DNA from: Brachycybe producta
Taxonomy: Eukaryota; Arthropoda; Diplopoda; Playtdesmida; Andrognathidae
NCBI GenBank assembly: GCA_036925085.1
Contig: JAUPFP010000004.1
Span: 4,354,001 to 4,418,000 of the forward strand
DNA length: 64,000 nucleotides
Reading direction: 5' to 3'
Shown here: in pieces, positions 1-10,700 of the stretch
Layout of the letters: the number at the start of each line of letters is the position of its first letter
How positions within the stretch are numbered: position 1 is the stretch's first letter
Made by a program: the position numbers and the translations under genes
The notes under the pieces: model-generated
What the model was told of the DNA's origin: nothing
Database searches by the model: none
The model's input: only the letters and a program-made list of their open reading frames with translations

Positions 1-158
1 TATGGTAAAAAAATGGTAAACAAAGTGGCCTGTGTGCCAAGGGCCTTTTCAGTAAATATACTATTTTCATATTGATATATTTAAAAATAATAAAAATTTT
101 AATTGCTAATTTGATAATTGCAAATGCTTTCATTTTGGTTTTACTGTTTTAAGTCAGA

Positions 159-222
159 CCAAAATGCGAAGAGAAAAAAACTGCTTGCCTTAGCAAGCAG
201 TTTTTTTCTCTTCGCATTTTGG
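159..222. repeat. Perfect 30-bp inverted repeat (hairpin)
   Basis: Two 30-bp arms (159-188 and 193-222) are exact reverse complements separated by the 4-base loop CTTA. The arm begins CCAAAATGCGAAGAG and contains a run of seven A. No coding potential is seen. It lies directly beside the small element at 225-375. It may be a very young foldback element or a structured RNA; the sequence alone does not decide. Confidence 0.9.
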
Positions 223-224
223 CC

Positions 225-375
225 TAAGGCCTTGTTTCCATTGGGGTGAAAATTTGAACTTTTTGACAATTTTCTGCTGGTGAAAAAATGAACAAACGTG
301 GCTCCCCCGCCCATTCACTATCATAGGCAACGGCCACGTCGGTTCAATTTTTCACCCCAATTGAAACAAGCCCTA
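225..375. mobile_element. Small MITE with ~30-bp terminal inverted repeats
   Basis: The left end (AGGCCTTGTTTCCATTGGGG, from 227) matches the reverse complement of the right end (AGGGCTTGTTTCAATTGGGG) and the similarity continues for about 32 bp. The element is flanked by TA on both sides (225-226, 374-375), as expected for a Tc1/mariner-type insertion. A second shorter inverted pair (ACGTGGC / GCCACGT) lies inside. No open frame of interest. Confidence 0.65.
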
Positions 376-2303
376 ACGTTCAAAGTGCCACAAATTTATA
401 AGATGTCAACATAAAAATATCTTCTAAGGTGGTTTTAAAGTGTAAATGTCCCTTCAAATTCTGGTTATTCCGTCTGACAGAAGCAAAATAAAAAATAAAC
501 TTGAATGTGCATTAGAAACTAGAAGGGTATAGCTCCATCATTCAAAAGGAATTTTTCCTATTCTAGCTTCTAAAACACAATTTCCTTAATGTTTGCCTCT
601 GAAATACAGAATTAACAACAGTTCTCGTGACCTTTTTTTCACTTAAAAATGTCCTCCAGGCCCAAATATTTATTGTTCATCAAGAAATATGACGATTTAG
701 CTTTTTTTTTGGGAAGAAACTTTTAAGATTTTGATACTAGAAAAGTAACAAAAGTCCCTCTCAACGTATTTTATCATAAGAAGTTAATAATCTTTATTAT
801 TTCTAAGTCGCAAGCTATCATAAAAAAAAAATTTTTTTTTTTTTAAATGTCATTATGAATGAAAATGAAACAATTCTTTCCTCTTTTAATTTCAAATAAA
901 TCTTCTGCCATAAATTTCTTCGAAGAAAAAAAGCATTTTCGTCGTTTTTTTTTTCTGCACCAAAAACCAAAAACAACTTCCATCTTTATTAAATTATTAA
1001 AGACATATTTTCTCCGGAGTTTCCAGTGAACCCACACAGACTGTGTTAAAATAAAAAAAAGTGTATTTTGCAGTTCATTCATTCATTATTTCGTTTATAC
1101 ATTTGATCAAGATCTCAAAATGAAACCCACTTGTTTCAATTTTTTATTATCATAATTGATAAAAAGGGACTTGTTTTAGAAAACCCACACTTTTAGGGTG
1201 TAACCTCTCTCTCTCTCTCTCTCTCTTCAATCATGTTTGTTGGTTTCAGAAAAAATGTGAAATTCATTGATAAATATTTGGCCCCGCCCAAATTAAACCC
1301 CCCCCCCCCCCCAAAAAAAAACACACTCACAAGTAACTATCCTTCGATTTGAAATACGAGCCCATCAATGAAATGAAATGGGATATATATGTTTTGCTCT
1401 CTTTTTTTTTTCATCATGAAACTCCAGAGGAAGTGAATTTTGTATTATTCAGGGGGGGGGGGGGGGGGGGATATAGGATGGAAAGAGAGAGAGAGAATAA
1501 AAATAGTCAGGCATTTCCTGAATTTTCGCTTCCAATTTAAAGGAAGGAAATCAAATTTTATGAGAAAGAAAGAAAGAGAAAAAAACGCTAAAAAGGCAAA
1601 ACGGGAAAAAGGATATTTGAAAATAGACTACAACCGACATACAACTACTGTAGGTAGGTAGGTCCGACGTATGTTAAATATTGGTCCACCTGCTTGTTTT
1701 TTTTAACTGAATAAAAATGGACGGACGTTGCGATTCGGACGAAAACTCAATTGAATTCATTCTCACAAGAGATTTAAATTTAATGCAACACACGTATCAA
1801 TAACGATAATTAATACACGATGTCAGCTGCAATTGCAAAATGTATTATTTTAAAATGTAAACGGGGCCGCGCCTCTCTCGAACTCGTGATTACTTTGTCT
1901 TTCGGGTGCAAAAATGAAGAGAAACTGGAAAGTGTTTTAGAAACTAGAAGGGAAGTTCAGTCACTTAAGGGTATACTGATTTTAAAAATGAATCAACTTT
2001 ATTCAGACGATCACACTGGCTATTTTTCTAGCAAAATTCTCCGTTAAGAAATAAACGTTGCTGTGAACGTTGCACCGTTTCTTGAACACAATTAACAAAG
2101 ATCGGCGTTTTCTGTGGGACGATGTGTTCAAGAAACCACTTTTTAAGTTTTGCAAGAGTACATTGACAATTTCCAATTAATTCAAATACAAACTGCACTG
2201 AATCTTGCTTTAAATATTGCCAACGTGATCGTTGCTTAAGGACATAGTGACTCCATCGAATGCAACAGCCTACAATGACAAAAGAAATGATCTACTTGCA
2301 TTC
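376..2303. other. Non-coding AT-rich DNA with simple repeats and family-A repeat copies
   Basis: No supportable gene. It contains a foldback copy of a dispersed repeat (about 440-650, see 54921-55130), another partial copy near 1920-1990, a CT run near 1207-1227, a run of 15 C (1298-1312), a run of 19 G (1452-1470), and a degenerate copy of the CAAGA/GATC repeat (about 2050-2250). The short open frames here have biased, repeat-derived composition. Confidence 0.6.
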
Positions 2304-2306
2304 TTA

Positions 2307-2696
2307 AGCTGCCCGCCCACTAGGTTGGTGACGCAGCGCGGCAGAGAAAAAAAACGGCTCCCAAACAAAATTCATGTACATGAATGAAGCTCCGTCCATT
2401 AGGGCGGAAGCGCGGCGCGGCACTGCTCTGGAAAAAGTTTGAAACTTCATGAAATCGGAATTTCGCTGCGCTTCTGCCCTAATGGACGGGAGAGCGCTGA
2501 AGAATGTATCAGGTTCTTTCCATAGTTTACCACATGAATCATTATTATTAACGGAAACCTCATCATTGTCTCCATGGATACTGTGGCACACTTGGGGAGG
2601 GATGGAGGGGAAAAACCGTGCCGAGCCGGGTTCATAGTAGGAGGACCTCTATTTGGAAACTACTCGCCGCGTTACCGACCTAGTGGTCGAGCAGCT
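2307..2696. mobile_element. Harbinger-like MITE with TTA target duplication
   Basis: The ends AGCTGCCCGCCCACTAGG and (reverse complement of the right end) AGCTGCTCGACCACTAGG continue as inverted repeats for about 32 bp with 5 mismatches. TTA flanks both sides (2304-2306, 2697-2699), matching the 3-bp TWA duplications of PIF/Harbinger elements. It is 390 bp, GC-rich compared with its surroundings, and contains a nested inverted repeat at 2392-2489. No transposase frame is present, so it would be non-autonomous. Confidence 0.75.
2392..2489. repeat. Nested inverted repeat inside the 2307-2696 element
   Basis: The 21-bp arms (2392-2412 and 2469-2489, starting CCGTCCATTAGGGC) match at 20 of 21 positions. 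The about 98-bp unit could be a second MITE inserted in the first, or an internal palindrome of the host element. No target duplication was recognised. Confidence 0.6.
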
Positions 2697-2699
2697 TTA

Positions 2700-5192
2700 A
2701 GAGTCTAAATGGTAGACACTTGATAAAATTGTTCTCTCGATCTGTTCGTTCGCTACTGTTTTATTCGTGTGTTTTATGATTGCATTTGTTGTGAACGTTT
2801 ATAATGTTTACTATCTCTTTGCGTATTTGTCATTTATCTCTCAATAAAAACAAATTGAACACTAATTGCATTTATGCAATGTGTTTACAATGTGTTACGT
2901 TAGTGTCACATAATGAAGATTCATTGAAGAACAAAGTAGGAACTGTTTTGCAGTAGACTTTTGCAACAAGCTTATAAGTTTGCATGGGGCGCCTTTCCCT
3001 AACTGCATAAGTGGGGCACTTGCCCCTCTCCACCCCTTTCAAAAGCCAAATCTCTTATTTTAATATATAATTTTTTTTTATATATTTTTAATAGAAAATA
3101 GCGTTTGATAAACTGTTCTACAAGATATTAGAAACTAGTGTTAGGGAATAATCCCACACACACTGAAAAGCCAGCAGAAAACAGAAAAAGAAACACTTCT
3201 GCTAAATGCCTTACAAAGTGAAATTCTGTGGGATTTTATTATGCGTGTGTGATTCTTCCTTTATTTAGGGTATTTATTGAGGGTATTTTCTGCTCAACGT
3301 TCAGTGTAGTCATGACTCTTCGTCAACGCCCGACCGCCCTCCCCCAGGGACCCTATCAAACAGTTCTGCGTGCTCCCGTTATCTTTATAACCCTTCAAAA
3401 AAGTAGCCCGCTTTACAAGGAATGAAAAGACTGGCGTCGCTCGTCAATTTCAGTGTGAACACCAGCCACTTACGATATGTTTGATCCGACTTTTCTCAAA
3501 ACGTTCGACCAATATGTCTGACAATTGGTGAAACTTTAAAAATTACAAACAAGAAAAAATGCAATTAGTATTTAAGGTCTGGTAAGAAACTACCATGTAT
3601 ACCATTATAAGGAGTTTAACGAAAAGTTCAAACTGTTACATGATTTTTTTTCTCGCAATTCTGTACTTTTCAGTAAATGTTCCCACAATACTTTGTCTTC
3701 GCACTTTTTGGGTTGAACGGTAAACCACAGTACTTTTCAGTGTTAATTGGGGTTTTAGAATGCTCATCTCTCTCTCTCTCTCTTCCTGTGAAACAAACTG
3801 CAGAAAAAAACCTCAAAACGTAAAATAATTGACAATGAAAAAAAAAAGTTAACACATCATTATGAATTGTGGAGAGAGAAAAAAAAACCTTTCTAAATTC
3901 TCATTTCCCGCTGAAACAAAAGATTACATTGAAATATAAACTAAAGTTGCATCATCAGTTTATAAAGCTCAACATGGTTCAGAATCCTCCAGAATGTGCG
4001 ACTCCATCTCACGAAAACCACTTTTAAGTGCGTGTTTTCCACACAAGTGAGGAGAGAGAGAGAGGTCTTACCATTGCTATTATCAAATAGCTATTACACC
4101 ATACAAACACTGTAATTACAAAGAAGAAAAAACACAAACACAACACAGACATAGAAAATAATAGCCATTAGCAATCCCTCTTGCAAGAACAGGGAAGGGG
4201 GCCCCCAGACACAGGAGAACCAAAATCTCATTTCAACATTCCCATAAGTGATTTTCATCGAAATACCTTAACTTCACCTTTAAATACTTCTTATTTCGAG
4301 TCCAAACACATTCAACCAGCATAAAGACACTAGAGACCATCATGTAATTAGAAAACAATGAGGAATTTCCAAAGAAATGCAAAACCCAACCCTAAAAGTG
4401 ACACATTTTCAACAATATTTCCTTATCTAATCACAAGGAATTTGTAAAAAAAACATTAGAATTATTAAAAAAAATACCTGAAAAAAGATAATATTACCTT
4501 TGAACGCACAAAAAACACTTTGAATAACGTCAAAAACAACAAAATGTCATTTCTAAGATGAAAAATAGCAAAAATCACACGTAAAAACCACGAAAATTAC
4601 AGGTAAACGTAAGAAAACAATCAACAAAAATACCACTAACAACGATGGTGCTGCCATCTAGCACCATTTTGTCATAAAAGCACAGTCCACAGTACATAAA
4701 TGAGAGGGCGTTATTAAATTTTAACAATAGTAAAGTTTGATGCATGAGATAATTAGTAACAACAGGGTACAACCGAAATGGCGTCCTATTCGTTTCATTA
4801 ATAATTATACGACATGATCGTTCAACCTTACCTTTGCAACCATAGCTTCAAATACGTGATGTAATACAATAATACTAACAAAGCGCTACAAAAGCGCTAG
4901 TAGATTTCTAGAGAACTTCTAACAAGTAAACGTCCGTTAGCACGAACCCTATTGCATTCTTAGGATGATTTAAAAAATCACATGACTAATCAACAATGAA
5001 CCAATCAGAACTTGTAATAATTTCCACAGCAATTTTTAAACGGAAAATTAAGAATTCGTGAATAACGTTGTCCGTTGGCCGCGTTGAACGTCGTCGCTTA
5101 TCTTTCGTTGTATTTTCGTCATTTTAGCCGCTTTTTTTTGCTCTGTTTTCAACTGAAATTCGTTTAAGAAGAACTACTGAAACTATTTTAAG
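2700..5192. other. Intergenic DNA upstream of the CKS gene
   Basis: No gene is recognised. A stretch near 3160-3260 resembles one at about 30480-30610 (shared core around GGGATTTTA...GTGTGATT), so it is a dispersed repeat. There are short CT/GA runs near 3768-3783 and 4053-4062. The last 200 bases presumably hold the CKS promoter and 5' leader; I see no clear TATA element that I would defend. Confidence 0.5.
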
Positions 5193-5780
5193 ATGTCGCA
5201 AAAGAGTATCTACTACTCTGATAAGTATTACGACGATAAATACGAATACCGGTAAGTTAAAACTAAAAAGAAGAGAGAGAGAGAGAGAATCAAAGTAGGC
5301 GTGGGTTATTATGTTGTTAACCTCCAAATGACGTCATACGGAGCGGCTACCTATTCAGTGAATATATGATAGTGACGTCATCATTGATTCTTTCCCCTTT
5401 TCAACGGATCGACCACACTTTACTGTGTTTTGCAATGGGGTTAAGTGGCCGATCTTCATTTGTTTGTTTTTTTACACGTATTTCTCGTTCTAGACACGTC
5501 GTATTACCGAAGGAAGTAGCGAAATTGGTTCCCAAAACTCATCTTATGAGTGAAACGGAATGGAGAGGAATCGGAGTTCAACAGTCTCACGGTTGGCAAC
5601 ATTATATGATTCACGATCCAGGTATGTATCACAATTACGTTTAGTTTTTTTGATTTAGAAACTCAAAACGAACTGTTTTTTTTTATTACAGAGCCACACA
5701 TTTTGCTGTTTCGAAGGCAACGAACTGACCTTAAAATGGTCACGAAAGACGAAGAGGATGAACACGACATAATGGACTGA
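5193..5780 (+). CDS. CKS: Cyclin-dependent kinase regulatory subunit (CKS1/Cks30A-like), 3 exons
   Basis: The exons join(5193..5251, 5494..5621, 5693-1=5692..5780) give 91 residues. CKS proteins bind cyclin-dependent kinases and act as phosphate-reading adaptors in the cell cycle. The start [15 protein letters not shown] matches the family start. The frame continues with [10 protein letters not shown], then [14 protein letters not shown], then [20 protein letters not shown] and LLFRRQRTD, covering the anion-binding site and the beta-hinge HxPEPH region. Introns begin GTAAGT and GTATGT and end CTAG and ACAG. The acidic tail ([11 protein letters not shown]) is longer than in human CKS1 (79 residues), while the core has the family's length. 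The ATG is the first in frame. A second family member could exist elsewhere; the style is nearer Drosophila Cks30A than Cks85A. Family identification is secure. Confidence 0.96.
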
Positions 5781-5907
5781 TGATAACGTCCAGATCACCC
5801 TATTCATCTTTTCTTCGTTTTGTTTTTCTTTGTGTCGTTATATTACCGATTTCGTTATCTTTCTGTGACGTGTTTTCTTTTCTATTGTTCTTTGTAAATA
5901 CTTGTAT

Positions 5908-5925
5908 AAATAAATAAAATAAAAA
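5908..5925 (+). terminator. Likely polyadenylation signal of the CKS gene
   Basis: Overlapping AATAAA hexamers occur in a short AT-rich run about 130 bases after the CKS stop codon. No transcript evidence is available, so the cleavage site itself is not placed. Confidence 0.5.
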
Positions 5926-7773
5926 GGTAATTCCCGATCGTTGTCTTTGACCAGATTAATCGATCGATCGAAGAGAACGAAAAAAAAGTCCTTTATTGAG
6001 ATCATTCGAAGCTGCTTTTGTTTTAATTTAAGTTATGACACTTGTGAGTGTGTGTTTTAACTTGTTTTTCATCTGTTTCAAAGTTTCTGAGTATGTGTAA
6101 AATGAATAAATAATGACCATGAGTAAAAAACAATGTTGTAACTTTTTGTTTGTTTGTTTGTGTGTGGATTAGGTTTTTAATTGTTTAGTTTAACTATAGT
6201 TTTGAAATTTCATACAAATACACTGTAGCAGCAAATAAAAATTAAAGTCAACGTGTGAACCTTGGATCAATTATTATTTTTATGATGGGAAATATTAAGA
6301 TAAGAATTTTATGGTTTATTTCAAAGTTCAATGTGTTTATGAAAGAATTTCTTTAGCTGCCTTTTGATTTAGGCTGGCTTCAAACGGACCATTCTAAGGC
6401 TCCTACACTGTAAGTCTAAATATAGGAGCTCCAGACCATTCTGCAATGCCACATAAAGTGGTCGTTTTTAGCAGAGCATTGATTACATAGTTGTTCACAT
6501 AAGCTACTACCAGGTGCGTTCTTTTTTTTGGCACAAAAGGGGCGAAGCGAGCCACAAAAATAAACAACTTTCTTTTCAATACAACACCAAACATACAGGT
6601 TTGAAATTTAAGTAGCTGTTGAATTTTTGTAAAGGTAAATTTACATTTCAGAGTTATGAGTGCTTCTAGAGGGCTTCTTAAATTTGAGAAGTTCCAGATG
6701 CTACACAGTTTCGAGAGGTTCCCGGGGGGCCTTACAGTTTAGAGAAGCTTCCGGGGACCTCGCACTTTCCGCCCGGGCCACGATGTGCCTGGAAGGTAGA
6801 AGGCTTATTATCTCAGTTTGAAAATAACCCAACTATAAACGTATCATATATATTTTTTAGTTTTTTATTATAAATTTATTTTCGAAGAAATCAACATGAA
6901 AATACTCAGTGAGTGAGTGAGTAATATGAACACACTTTCAATTTCTTGAAACTAAGAATAGTCAGATTTCTAAAAATCTGCTGTTAATGAAACATCTTAA
7001 TTAAATATTTTTGATAATTTAATTAGTATATTTTATTTTATTATTTTGGATGTTGTTTAACACCCAAAACACCAACCTATTTACATCCTTGCCAGAAGAT
7101 ACTAGACTAATTGGTTGACTGTTTTTAAAAAAAACAATATCTTTTCGTTCTATTGACTCATATTGGAACAAGCGTTAAGATAACAAATAATTTGTTATTA
7201 CTTATTATATTACAAACAAAAAAACCTAGAAATAAAAAATTCTACCCAGAAGAAGTCAGGCTCTTTAATAATCTGAACTAATATTTTTTTAAAAATTATG
7301 TCGAGGTTGTGAATTGTCATGAAATGCCATTAAATATAATAAATCGCATTAAATAAATTTTTCCTACATTAGTAATTAATGATAATTACATAAAGACAGA
7401 TTTATAACAACTTAGGAAGTATGCAATATTTACAAATACTGTATGTTTAGTATCTCATCCACATGTTGCTTCTAATATTTTCGATTACCATTAAAAATTA
7501 CTCGATAATGAAATTAAAAAAATTGCATGATGTAAACCATCATTATATTTAATATCATCTACATTAAAATGGGAATGATGAGGTAGATGCACAATGGAGG
7601 AAAGGGGGTGGGGCAATTCTACAGAAATAATAATAATACATATTTGCAATGCACAAAAATTAAAGAAAGCATTTTTGACGATGTGCTCACAATTAATCTG
7701 AGCATTTACAAGATAAAGGAGAAAAGAGATTCTTCGAATCAAAAAAAAAAAAAAAAAGCTGTACAAAAATAAC
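5926..7773. other. Intergenic DNA between convergent CKS and MFSD12-like A
   Basis: No gene is recognised. The stretch 6660-6790 holds a degenerate minisatellite with units like GTTTCGAGAGGTTCCCGGGG, shared with 27965-28150. The remainder is AT-rich, including a run of A at 7741-7757 just beyond the MFSD12-like A stop codon. The 3' untranslated ends of both neighbouring genes should lie here. Confidence 0.5.
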
Positions 7774-10700
7774 TTAATATTTCTCGGCATTCGTTTTATA
7801 TGTTTCATTTAATTGCGTTGGAGTATGGCCATTGGGAACATGATCCAAAGCCGTAGGATCTACTTTTTCACTGCAGACTATGGAAATTACATATTCATTA
7901 ATCACAACACTTTCCAATTAATTTTAACAAATATAAAACAAACCTGTAGATTTGGCTCTTGTAGAATTGACTAGAGTTGAACTCAAAGCGAACACTGTGA
8001 GCAATGCAACAATTCCAGGAATGCCACAACCAAAAGCTAAAACATTCCGATAGAATTCGTTTGATCTGAAATAATAACAAAAAGAATCAGTTTTAATCAT
8101 AGTCGGATATCTGGGAACTTAGTTAGTAAACCTAGGCAATTGTCTATGGGTTAAAAACAAAACAGGGCACTTATAATTCTCGAAATCATAAGAATTATTA
8201 TTTAATTATCTAAAATAATAAATGTATTATTTATATTACTTAAAATATATTTCTTTTATATAAATCTTCTTTCCTATTCATTTTACAATAATTTTGTATT
8301 TTTTCTGATAAGGGGGCGTAATATAACTAACTGTCATGCTAATTTTCTTAAATTTAATTTTATAATTAAGATATGTAATTTTAGTTATGTTTAAATGATG
8401 CATTACCTCAAGTGTTCAAAATGTCCTCCATTCTCATGAATGTATTCTGACATTGGTGAGAAACTGGTCTGCAAACATTAATTAACGCATCCCTTGTAAT
8501 TTTGAACAATTATCTCCGACTTCTTCCCGTTTATACAATTATGGCAAGAAATCGAAGATATTTGTCGCACAAATACAAGAAATACATTGATTGGTGTTTG
8601 CAGACCAGTTTCTTACCAATTTCAGCAACACCTTGATGACAATGGAGGACATTTTGAACACTCAAGATAATGCATAATTTAAACATAAAACATGAAACGT
8701 TTTTTAAAACCAATTTTTATTTTAACATTTACTCTTAATTATAAATTTATTAAATTAAATTTAAGAAAATAATCATGACAGTCATTAACAACCAAACTAT
8801 GCATACATTTTTGGGACACTCTGTATATTGATTTGGAGAGGGGGATTGCCAATAATACGAATCCGGCACTGGCTATTATCGATTGGGATAAATCATTTCT
8901 TCAAAAAATACTTACCCTATATGCATGTCTTGTATAATTACAACCACTAAGCCATTTGAAAGTTTATCTGCGAAACTCATTGCACCATAAACAAATGCTC
9001 CACATTGCTAAAAAATATATATATGGCATTCTGTAAATCATTTTTTTTTACAAATATAACAAAGAAACAGGCTATTTTGATTGATTTTGATTAATTACCA
9101 CATTATCACCAATGAGATCGGCAGTAATGGACAGACACGTGACTAGCATAACTGTTCCACCGATACCCATAAAAACAGCAACACCGTACAATTGGTACGA
9201 CGTGTACGAAGGACCAGTACCGAAGAAAATCCAAAAACAAAATGCAATGGCAAACGCAGCTCCCAAAACAAAGCTTATCTGCCAACAAACAAATCAAAAC
9301 TTATTTTAAAGTAAAAAACCACAAGGGTGTCTTAGAACATGGAGTAAAGAACTTAATTAGGAATTTCGTATTTGATTTCACCATATATTTTATGAGGGTC
9401 ACTCACAAAGTTTTGCCCAACATTTTTATCTTGGTAAAAGATGGCCCAAAAGAGCTGGAATTTAGTGTAGGAACAAGTACTATTTTTCTAAATTTTCTTA
9501 AACGTTTTCTGCAGCTAGCCGGCACCTTAGAAACAAGGGCTTAAATCCTAAAAGTCCTCTATTGTCTTTAAGAGCCACAACTTCGGCCTCTGGATAACCT
9601 CTTCATCATCCTTCAACTTTGTTTTGTGGTTTGGCCTCATGAGTCATAATACTTTTACTGTATATGTCTGGTTCCATGAAGACTGAATAATACCATTCGT
9701 GAAAAGTTCAGCAGTGATGAAGAGGTCATCGAGGAGGTCAAAAATTGGAGCCTTTGTTTCCATGTGGCAGAAAGCTGTAAAAAAAATACCTGTAAATAAA
9801 ATATGTGACTATTCTGACACCACATATAAGCTCTTTTTGATCCTTTTTGCAAAAATAAAAAATGTGATGCAAACCAATTGGAATGAACCTCATAATTTCA
9901 AGTATTTATTACGGTATTTCCAAACACTAATGGATGTTGCATTTTGAAATTTAAAATGTGTTTTGAACCATATTTAAAGATATTAAAGAAATGTTCTTAC
10001 CCTTCTGCCAGCTTTTTTATTCAATGGCTTCATGATTAGAGAAGCTAAAAATCCACTAATATAAACAACAAGCGGAATAATGGCAACACTACTCTGCAAA
10101 AATAATTAATTATTAGAAAATTATTCAATTATGAGCATATTTAAAAATAGTGATTATACTTTTGGCAGTTGTAATGATTCTTGGAGGTAAAGGGTAATAT
10201 ATGTTTGTGATAGATTTACAAATAATCTAGTGCACATATACAGGACTCCAACCTGAACAATTAAAAAAAAACAATTATTGATTTAAAGTTATATATTATA
10301 AAATTTCCAAAAATAAACTTTTTGCTTACTTTATAAAATTCAAAACTCTTCAGCCAAAGTCTCCACGTCATTTCTGTATTTTTCTTTAGTTCCTTATGTT
10401 CAGAACTTTGAATATTCATTTCTAATGTATGTAGATTATTCTGCTGGTGTGCAATTTTTGCTTGAATTTCATTTATTACTGGTTTCGGTTCACGAATTCC
10501 CAAGTGAAAAATGATTGAAAATACGAGACCAATACTGGTTACAATAAACATTATATTCTGAAAAAGAAAATTTAACGAAAATATGTTAAAAATAATACAT
10601 ATTTTTAAAAGTTATGGCGACAATGTAAATAAACTAAACAATCTGACATTTATCTTTTATTTAACCGGGGTTTTTTTTTCAAAATTGTTTGTTTTCGAAT

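Noticed and set aside
1440-1661. Short frames across the poly-G and GA tracts
   Set aside because: Glycine and Arg-Glu runs reflect the mononucleotide and GA repeats, not a protein.
7491-7808. A 105-codon minus-strand frame
   Set aside because: It covers AT-rich sequence and a poly-A run downstream of MFSD12-like A, with only its end overlapping the real final exon in another frame.
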